The notes under the pieces were generated by a model. That model was not told the origin of the DNA, made no database searches, and saw nothing but the letters and a program-made list of their open reading frames with translations. Shown here one piece after another: positions 9,324-17,033 of a stretch of 17,033 nucleotides of DNA; position 1 is the stretch's first letter; each line of letters opens with the position of its first letter. The stretch spans positions 1 through 17,033 of the forward strand of contig JASWJB010000557.1 of the NCBI GenBank assembly GCA_032433595.1. Reading direction: 5' to 3'. This DNA comes from Conoideocrella luteorostrata (taxonomy: Eukaryota > Ascomycota > Sordariomycetes > Hypocreales > Clavicipitaceae). Made by a program: the position numbers and the translations under genes.

Positions 9324-9332
9324 TACGGAGTA
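9324..9332. repeat. TACGGAGTA motif
   Basis: One exact copy, upstream of the protease-like gene. Confidence 0.8.
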
Positions 9333-10031
9333 CACACTCCTTCTACACTGGGGTTGCTCCCTTGAAAGGTTCAAGCTATCCGAGTTGGTGCTTGGTGTGG
9401 CCACGAGTGGGCATCTCGGCGCACTTCCACCAGACATTGGCCCCTCTCAGCCACGTTTGCACCGCTGAGGCAGAGCGGTGTCTCGCTGTAATCCTTCCAC
9501 AAGACCAGCAGTGCCAGAGACGAGAGCGCTGCGGTTGTGTCAACACCGCCAAACAGGCAGGAGACGCCACCTAGCGACACCACAAGACACAGCGCCTACC
9601 ACCTCCCATACCAGCAGAGTCCCGACTTACGGAGACCCATTAGCTAGACAATAAGGTGGGTCGCCTTCATTAGCTCCATCCGGCTCCCTTTCTCCTCCGC
9701 GGCCGCCCCCTTGCTCTCTCCCCCACGCCCCGAGGCTTAGGATTGCAGTTCAAGCCGCCTCCTATCAAATATGCGTACTTGGCATCAGCACAGCACAGCC
9801 TGATTGGCTCCTGAGCTGAGACCCGTGATGCAAAGTTTTGGTGCTGCGCGCGACGGGCACGCAGCCAGAAGCCACAGGTACCTAGGTATCCACCTGCAAC
9901 CCCAGTGCTGGCGGTACATGTTATGGCCGAGGGGATGAGGAATGCACGCCGGGTCATCCAGGTGAGTCAAAAGTTGCATAAGTTCCCTGCTACCAATTTC
10001 CACAGTTTCAACCCACGGACTCATCATTTCT

Positions 10032-10054
10032 TACGGAGGACGGAGTACGGAGTA
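10032..10054. repeat. TACGGAG heptamer array, three units
   Basis: Three consecutive heptamers, TACGGAG, GACGGAG and TACGGAG, are closed by TA. The middle unit differs by one base, so this reads as a small imperfect tandem array of the dispersed motif. Confidence 0.85.
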
Positions 10055-10773
10055 GAGAGCTGTTCAAAATGAATATAAGCGCCCCAGAATATCTGAGAGA
10101 ATGGGAACCAGAATGAGCAATTTTTCCAAAAACGTAATAACCGGCCGCGCAACATTTGCAGGTGCATAATGCACACTCACACATACACTGTACAATCAAC
10201 ATAGGAAGAGGCCGTCCGCACCAGTCACTTGGAGGAGCTGTTGAGCGCGTGGATGGGTCGAGAACCCGCGACCCCAAGATTCCGAGATCGACAAAATTGC
10301 CTGGCAGGGGTTTGTACCGGCAGAAGAGGACCGACCACCCCAGCAACCCCCCATGCTGCCAAGATGGCGCATGCTTCTCGTAGCAGGAAACTGCCTGCCA
10401 ACCTGGGCAGGTATTTCTGCTCTAACGGGGCGTGTGTGGCATCTGGTCGCTCGTCGTCTCAACAGTGGTAGCCGTTACACTGAATACTGCACAATTGTGA
10501 AAAGGGCAGTCCGTAAATGCTAAACGGTCCGGATAAGGCAAGGCTGACCATCTTCCGAGCATGAACCAGAGGGACGTGACACATTACGCCTGACGTAACT
10601 GATGCTAAGGTGACGTCTAGTGAGTGTTGAGTATGAGAGTGGCGTCCTAGAAGCCTCATAGAGAGCCCGCCAAACTCTATGATAATTTTGGTAGCGGCTG
10701 GGCGACTTAAAGTTGAAGCCATCTAGATCCGGAGCATCGCCAGGCGTCGTATCTCACTAGATGCCGATCCGAC

Positions 10774-10833
10774 TACGGAGTAGTTGAGCACTTGTCCGAT
10801 CTGTCGTTTACTTCCTGTACGCAGTACTCCGCA
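10774..10833. repeat. TACGGAGTA motif with a nearby inverted variant
   Basis: An exact copy at 10774-10782 is followed 42 nt later by the opposite-orientation variant TACTCCGCA at 10825-10833. Confidence 0.7.
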
Positions 10834-10949
10834 GAGCATCTCGTATTAAACACTTCCCAGCATATGATGACATTGTACATATAACGCCACGACTTTGAAC
10901 AAATCAAATTTCGTGTAGCCGTCATCAGTTGTTCTTGCTTGGGTGAAAT

Positions 10950-10970
10950 CTCTAAGAGCATCTCTTAGAG
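10950..10970. repeat. Perfect 9-bp inverted repeat with 3-nt loop
   Basis: CTCTAAGAG, CAT and CTCTTAGAG form a perfect hairpin-capable palindrome. No T-run follows, so it is not a terminator call. It lies inside a 99-codon minus-strand open frame (11145-10846). Confidence 0.7.
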
Positions 10971-10976
10971 CCTCTC

Positions 10977-10996
10977 TGGTAAGTATTGGTAAGTAT
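10977..10996. repeat. Tandem 10-mer duplication
   Basis: TGGTAAGTAT occurs twice head to tail with no mismatch, just beyond the 10950-10970 palindrome. Confidence 0.8.
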
Positions 10997-11496
10997 GGGA
11001 AGGTAAAGTTACAACGTCTGCCCGAGGTCAATCCCAACATACCCCATTGCCGTGATAGCTGCTCCGTGCAGAGCTTGATAGCTCCTGGACGGGGAACACG
11101 GAGGAAGGTAGCATGATCAACACGCACTAACACAATTCCGGACATGATCAGTCTGAAACGGACATACCACGAGCTTCGGCCCGGCTAAGCATTCCTAGGT
11201 GAGAGAGGAAGTATGAATGTTTTGCATTCTACTCATGAGTTCCTAACAGAGTCCCCAAATGGACCTTCATAATAACATATGGGCATCACTGAGTGTAGCG
11301 GACCATTCTCCAAGGTCCGTTTTGTAGCGTAGGTGTACCCGAACGATGGTGTGCGCAAGTCATCATCCAAATACGAAATACCAACTTAAATATCGCATTT
11401 GCCAGCATTAAGGTCCAGGCTCAAGAGATGTTAGCAAGTCAGGCATCTGCTTATGGCTGCGGTAGAAGATGTCTGACCTGACAATTCGCTTGATGG

Positions 11497-11505
11497 TACG
11501 GAGTA
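11497..11505. repeat. TACGGAGTA motif
   Basis: One exact copy. A variant in the other orientation (TACTCCGCA) lies at 11799-11807. Confidence 0.8.
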
Positions 11506-12104
11506 CCTGCCCTGTCGTTAAGTCTCAGTGTTCCGATCTGATGGCACAGGCTGATCCTTTTCGCCTGCAATTGGCTGACCTACATTGACGTTTGGCGATG
11601 TCTCAGGATGAAGAGGGATGGCAAGCTGAGTTCAGGAGCCAGAGGGATAAAGTCGGCCCAAGAAGATAAGCACACTAGCAGCTTCCGACTTTTCAGGCCT
11701 TCGTCCGTGCTATGGATGTTATTCCATTTGTTATCAATTTTCGTAGTATCAGATACGCTATCGAGAAGGGATTCAAGTCATCAAAATAGTAAGAATAATA
11801 CTCCGCACACTCTGCATTCCATGCCATTGCAAGTTAGCCTACTCGAAACGCGCTGGACTTTTGCGAAAATAAACTTGTCATGAGTGTTCACGTACTCTAG
11901 TGTACCCAAAACAAAGACATCACATTGTCTCAGGTCGCATGGGTCTATGGCTTAGGGTCAGCGTGGTTCATCCCCGTGGTGCCCATGATGCACGAGTCCA
12001 TCCAATCGAGGGCGGGTACTAGGTAAAATGAAGATCTGTGCCATCGCCACGAAAGCGTTTGGCCGCACTGCTCGTGATAAAGAGAACAGTCGCAATACTC
12101 TCAC

Positions 12105-12130
12105 TTTGTCAGTCGTCTTTGTCAGTCGTC
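12105..12130. repeat. Tandem 13-mer duplication
   Basis: TTTGTCAGTCGTC is present twice head to tail without mismatch, which looks like a recent slippage or duplication event. Confidence 0.85.
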
Positions 12131-12361
12131 AAGGGTCGTGTCGTGTACTCCTGGCAAAGGTATTTTAAAGGGCTGGACGCAGAAAGGTTGAGTATCGGCC
12201 CCACCGCCAGTATTGTAGTGATGTCTAGCGAAATTCACCAGAATCAAACAAAAGCAATATCACTCCAATAGTCAGCGCCCCTGCGCCCGTGGCAGCTCAC
12301 TCAGCAGAAGTTTGAGTCATGCGTCTCAAAGATGGACGAAAATGGCATTGCTCCATACTGG

Positions 12362-12384
12362 TACTCCGTACTCCGTACTCCGTA
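12362..12384. repeat. TACTCCG heptamer array, three perfect units
   Basis: Three exact, overlapping TACTCCGTA copies (12362, 12369, 12376) form a perfect heptamer array closed by TA. Confidence 0.9.
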
Positions 12385-12695
12385 GAGTGTTCTCGAAATA
12401 CTAGTACGCGACTTGGTAGAGGTCGTGTTTCCTGAAATTGCCACATTCGCACAGTCGCAAGAGCGCGGATCCGTCAACCGCGTGTCGAATTCCCAAGGCA
12501 GGCGGGAAAAAGCTAATGGTCGGCCTCAGTGCGGAGTTGGTTCTATGTATTGCGCAAATTTAGTAACTTAATGCAAAAACCACACCGGCCGTTGGACAGG
12601 GTGACCACCGGGCAGAGAGCCAGGAAGGCGCCGCTCGAGCGAGCAGTAGTTTGATGCAAGGACGAACCAGAATGTACGGAGTGCAGCCCATCTAC

Positions 12696-12725
12696 TACTC
12701 CGTACGCGCGCCGTACTACGGAGTA
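12696..12725. repeat. Inverted pair of the TACTCCGTA motif
   Basis: TACTCCGTA at 12696-12704 faces TACGGAGTA at 12717-12725 across a 12-nt G/C-rich spacer, which allows a hairpin with a 9-bp stem. A further variant (TACGGAGTG) lies at 12675-12683. Confidence 0.85.
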
Positions 12726-15340
12726 ATTAATTAGTATACATACAAAAACCCAACGCACAACAGGATGTCCCAAATGCCCTGTTTGTTTCGCCATGTCTTA
12801 TCAACTTCTTCCAGATGCTTACATGCCAGCACGTTTCTACAAGAAAAACGTCTTTCCAGGAATAGGAATTTAGGAAGAAGAAAAGAGAAGGCAAGTCTTG
12901 ATGCTCAATGGCAGGGATAGCTTGACGCCGCCGTTCAGCTGTGATGGTCTCGCTAACAGCTTCTCCTACACTGCAGCATTGCAAAACATGACTCTCCTGC
13001 ATCTATATCAATGCATTGGTGGACCGGACCCTCGTTATCGCAATGGTAGACGGTATCGATCCCGACATTATATTACAAAGTTGTGCTCGTCGTCGACGCT
13101 TCCGTGGCATGTTGTCATGTCATGCCCCCCCGCCTTCATCATGCAGCCACACCGTGCAACTCCACCACCTGGCTTTAGCTTCAGCTGAATGTGGAAGGAC
13201 AATGGCGGGAAGAGAAGGTCGATATGCATGACAACCAATCGTCAATTTAGATTCGCAAGGGTTATCTGCAGACGCTGTATGCCGACTCGACCGAGAGCAG
13301 ACATTGTTTCTGCCACTGTGCCGCGCAAGAGCGAAGTAGGAAAGAGAAAACAATATCACCAAGTTCTATTTTATGCGTCAAAAACGGAGGCGACAGCAAG
13401 AATGCCAAGAAATCAATGAAAGTGGGCTTACCCCAAAACTGCTCCATTATTATCCCCATCAGAATAGAACACCCCATGGAAGAATCTAACAATCGAATAT
13501 TCGGTCATGATGCTCATACCATGTCTCAGCGTCTCATCAGGAAGTAACGCCATGCTCCTCCTTTTCCAGAACACAGAGCCACTAATACTTTACGAATCAA
13601 TATTAATGAGCAATAGTATTAACTCATCGCCTTGCATTCCTGACCGATGGATAACACACGCAATCTCATTCGAGCTACTTTCATCAAAGCACGGCGAAGA
13701 TGCCATGTAAGCCACGGAACAATATATCGTTCGGATCCCCCAGCATTTGTTCTGAAAGGGAAAGTACTTGACCCAAGCCAAGCCGTTGAACATACCCACC
13801 CTCGTCGCATCGGCATCGCGACGCTATGCAATTGACAACCAGGCATGCTCTCAACCCTACTACTGTATGCTCGCTGACCACCTGCCACTTTCAGCATAAG
13901 CCATCTAGATTATCCAGGCAACATCACAGCCAACCACTCTCGCGGCGAACTACCCACCAGCTGGGATATGATCACCAAAGTTTCTCCGATATGGACCCCC
14001 TTAATAGTCTGTTTGCGACTTGCAAGGTCTCAGTGCCAGCTCTATATACAGATCGGTGGATTTTAAGATCGGAGTCCTACCGAGACTGCCGAGAACCTAG
14101 CCTCTAGATGCCTGTCTTCTGCAGCCAGCTGCCATGTCAGAGGAGTCTCTTATCATCCCAATGCTTAGCCAGTTACTAGGAACTAATGTACATCGCCGTG
14201 GCGGCTGAAGCTTTCTGTATGTGTATTTTCCTGCTAGCCTCGCGGGTGCATCTCCTACATGAAGTTGGCCCGAAAAATAAAAACACCAAGCCCACTGCTA
14301 GACATTTGCGACGTGAAGCGGTCAGCCTTGTCAGTCTAAGTTTTTGTATGGTTACATCGCAGGGCTAAACTGAACCGGCCTACTTCATCCTCCTTCTCTT
14401 CCCAGCAGCTGTTGAAATCGACAGAAGCTTACCAGTGCAACGGTTCCAGTCTCAAAGAGACTTCAGGAGGAGTCTCCCAATTGAGCATAGCGTCTTTCAA
14501 TTACCAACAACGTCATATAAAGCCATCAAATTGAACGCAATCACCTAACTCAATTCTTGTCAGGTTTACCGTGTGACTTTGCTGCTTGATACGGTTGTGG
14601 AGTTACGTCCCGCTCATTTCTTGTGAAGACGCAGCAGAAACATTAACCGGACAAAGCACAATGGAAGAATCCATCTTAACCGGACTCAGGGTTAGGACGG
14701 CACATTGAACCTTGACATGGGAGATTCGGTGAGACAAACCGTTTCCCCGACTGCCGCTGTCCGGTATTTCGAACGCTTATCTCGAGATGCGGACCGAGTT
14801 CATTCACAGTTGTAATTCAAATCGATAGCACACCGTTTCCCTACCGTGCCAATTATAGGGTAAATTATTTAATGACCACATCCCATCACAGACATATCGG
14901 CACATGACAAACAATGCAGCGAACCCTGTCTACTCCTGAAGTCGAAATTGCTGCTGGCTCTTCAACAATAGCGATGCTGTCAGCACATCTTCTTATTTCA
15001 TGAGCATAGGACTGCCGCAATAGTATTGAGCTTCATCGTTACTACGGAACGTTGACGGCACAGCACCTCCCGACAGGCCAAAGCGCAATAAATAAAAATC
15101 ATATCCCAGGAATATCAGCGGCGCTTCTGCTCCGTACATCCACGGTAAGACCCAAAACTACACACCAGCTACCCCGTGCTGTGAGTCGTTTTATTGTTTA
15201 ATTATACTTTATTATCATTATTTCGTCATCGTTCACCACTAGGGCATGTGAGACGTCTGACCACAGCTAAGCCTTGAAGAACGAGTGAGCAGCCGGACCC
15301 ACCCTGTGGCTCCAGCATTTGCGATCTAGCATTGCAGAGG

Positions 15341-15349
15341 TACTCCGTA
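15341..15349. repeat. TACTCCGTA motif
   Basis: One exact copy. Diverged copies nearby are TGCTCCGTA (15128-15136) and TACTCCATA (15982-15990). Confidence 0.75.
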
Positions 15350-16463
15350 ATAACTACTGAGTGGGGGGCACCGCTGGTCAATTTGATCGATGTGATCAAG
15401 AGCGATCGAAATGACCTTCCTTCGCTTTCTCTTATCAGCCTCTTTTCGCTTGAGCTGACCTTGAAATAATGAGCTTGCCAACAGGATCATAAAAGTCGCG
15501 TTTTCATTGGACCTAGGAACTTTATACAACTCTCAACCTGCGGAGAATGCTAACTCGATGCGTCGGCGCAACAGCTCAGCAATTATCGCGTATACCATGG
15601 CTTGCAGTATTGTACGTCGGGGCAGTCTCAGCCGGCACAGCGCTTTTTTTTTTTCTTTTCCCTTTCTTGTCGAGCTTTTCCATGCTGAGGCTTAAACGAA
15701 ATACTTGATACACGGTCTTCGGTCAGTCCTTGTTAGACGGGACACAAGTCAAGGCTCGTCCACAATGTTGCATCGGCTCATCGGCCGTGTGTGGCTGCAT
15801 CCTGCCATGTTACCATCGTTACACAGCAGGTGCAGGTCAGTGTCAGTTCAGTGTGGGAATTGTATACGTGGGAAAATCTTGCCAAGGCAGCCAATTTGTT
15901 TCTTGATTGCGTTCGGCATCGTGACAGTTCTTCCTGCGGCTGACGAGTAGTTAGTTAGAGCAGATGCGAAATAAGAATTACTACTCCATACTATGCGACT
16001 ACTAGTTATGTCTTTGCACTCCAAAAAAACCAACCCTACCTACACGGAATCCGCCGCAAGTTGTGTCAATGGCCACCAGACCAGGATCGACGTCGAGTGC
16101 GGACCTCCAAGTTCCTTCGGCAAGGGAGCGGCTTTGGGACCCACAAGCCGCAAATGGCCGCCGATTGGAGTGGGAGGTCATCTACTTGCCTCACGAGGCC
16201 AAAAGACCATGTACTTCACGTATACGAGATACAGCATGTACGGAGCATATTGCCCCGGCTGTTACATTGTGGTGGCGAGTCACTCGCCATGTTGATGTTT
16301 TCGGGGGTGGGCAAGAGCCGACGAAGGCGACCGTAAGTAGAAGGACAGGCGAGTTGGCAGGTATTTAAGCTGGTCATCTGGTGAGGCAAGAAATGCGACA
16401 GTTACTTACATGACGAATTCTCTAGTGGACTGGACTGTTCCGCCCTGCCGAGAAAGCGAATAT

Positions 16464-16487
16464 CCGCCATCCGTCATCCGTCATCCG
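16464..16487. repeat. Short CCGTCAT heptamer array
   Basis: CCGCCAT is followed by two CCGTCAT units and a partial CCG. This is a different heptamer from the dispersed TACTCCG unit. Confidence 0.75.
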
Positions 16488-16541
16488 CTGGGGTTGCTCC
16501 CAGTGAATCCGGGTGATCAGACGCGAGGACCAACCAAGATA

Positions 16542-16560
16542 ACTAGTTAGTTTAACTAGT
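16542..16560. repeat. Perfect 8-bp inverted repeat (ACTAGTTA/TAACTAGT)
   Basis: The two arms are separated by GTT. The right arm overlaps TTAACTAGT (16552-16560), which recurs inverted as ACTAGTTAA at 16735-16743. Confidence 0.7.
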
Positions 16561-16601
16561 AGTACGACAGATTCTGCACAGAAAGGAATACTGTGACCAA
16601 G

Positions 16602-16696
16602 TACTCCGTATGGCAGCAGACTTTGGCCTCCGGGATAATCCACCGTTGTCAGCACAGATGGGAGGCTGCTCGGGTTATTACTAGTATTACTCCGTA
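16602..16696. repeat. Two TACTCCGTA motifs near the right end
   Basis: Exact copies in the same orientation lie at 16602-16610 and 16688-16696, both inside the interval bounded by the TTAACTAGT inverted repeats. A variant TACGGAGCA lies at 16239-16247. Confidence 0.75.
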
Positions 16697-17033
16697 TGTA
16701 CATGGTGAGCCTCTGGGGCGCCACCTCGCAAGCCACTAGTTAACGTTTAGTCCTGTAGTCAAGGCGCCCCCTGCGCCGTTCTGGCAGCTAGCCCGAACCC
16801 TTGTCCCAATTTGTTAGCTGGTTGTGACAGGATGATGGGAAAGGGCATGGCGGCTTGCTCCACGGCCAGCCACTTCGACGCTCAACCGCAGCGACGGTGG
16901 GTGCCGTCGAGCCCGCTGGCTGAACGAGGCAGGCGCAATGACCTGAAGGCACATGCCATGTTGCTGCAGATTCGGTTTTGATAGCAAGGTGAGGAAGGAG
17001 GCATGCAATATTGGTCGGTAAGAGAGTCCGCCA

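Larger units (their letters stand above)
9089..17033. other. Gene-free stretch of about 8 kb
   Basis: No frame exceeds about 130 codons on either strand, and none of the short frames shows a recognisable domain or a chain of plausible exons. I looked for tRNA boxes A and B, 5S rRNA, telomere arrays, long terminal repeats and transposase or reverse-transcriptase motifs and found none convincing. Base composition stays near balanced, without the extreme A/T shift of heavily RIP-mutated repeats. Visible structure is limited to the short repeats listed separately. It could hold long non-coding RNA, regulatory DNA or rapidly evolving small genes that cannot be recognised by eye. Confidence 0.55.

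Noticed and set aside
10250..10290. tRNA-like 3' half on the minus strand (GGGGTCGCGGGTTC followed by TCGACCC)
   Set aside because: The T-loop has extra bases, and no D-arm or acceptor partner is visible upstream. A tRNA-derived SINE or tRNA relic cannot be supported by eye.
14186..14368. 60-codon ORF with a hydrophobic N-terminus resembling a signal peptide
   Set aside because: The remainder has no cysteine pattern or domain, no promoter signal is evident, and short hydrophobic frames are common by chance.
14686..14698. AGGGTTAGG, a permutation of the TTAGGG telomere repeat, considered as a telomerase RNA template
   Set aside because: A 9-mer of this kind is expected about 0.8 times by chance in this window on both strands, and no pseudoknot or CR4-5 structure could be identified.
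16069..16368. 99-codon plus-strand ORF starting MATRPGSTSSADLQV
   Set aside because: No recognisable domain and no splice context; it also spans a variant of the dispersed intergenic motif. Not enough to call a gene.
9349..16501. CTGGGGTTGCTCCC occurring twice (9349 and 16488)
   Set aside because: A shared 14-mer between two places in 17 kb is near chance expectation, and the flanks are unrelated.

Overview
The window looks like nuclear DNA of a filamentous ascomycete (Pezizomycotina). Both intact genes are split by short introns of 53-103 nt with GTAAGT-like donors and CTAAC/CTGAC-like branch sites. The proteins are typical of the group, and leaders and promoters are pyrimidine-rich on the coding strand. 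The TAH18 sequence reads most like Sordariomycetes, perhaps Hypocreales; that is an impression from remembered homologues, not a computed placement.

Layout. Positions 1-282 hold the 5' end of a small RRM RNA-binding protein gene on the minus strand, which continues off the left edge. Positions 283-2650 are a long divergent intergenic region with the promoter and leader of the RRM gene and of TAH18. Positions 2651-4740 (+) are a complete four-exon TAH18/NDOR1 diflavin reductase gene, the electron donor of cytosolic Fe-S cluster assembly. Positions 4741-5728 are the convergent 3' spacer. Positions 5729-8574 (-) are a complete four-exon gene for an 874-residue membrane-anchored pepsin-fold protein. 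It lacks the first catalytic Asp and carries a long Ser/Pro-rich cytoplasmic tail, so it looks like a pseudoprotease receptor rather than an enzyme. Its probable leader holds four minimal upstream ORFs. From about 9.0 kb to the right end (about 8 kb) I find no gene, tRNA, rRNA or recognisable transposon.

The three genes are not a pathway or cluster; each looks like an ordinary chromosomal gene. I see no new defence or biosynthetic system. The strongest unexplained signal is a 9-mer, TACTCCGTA (unit TACTCCG), found 16 times exactly where about 0.13 would be expected by chance. All copies are intergenic, some in tandem or as an inverted pair. None lies in the genic block between 2.1 and 9.3 kb.
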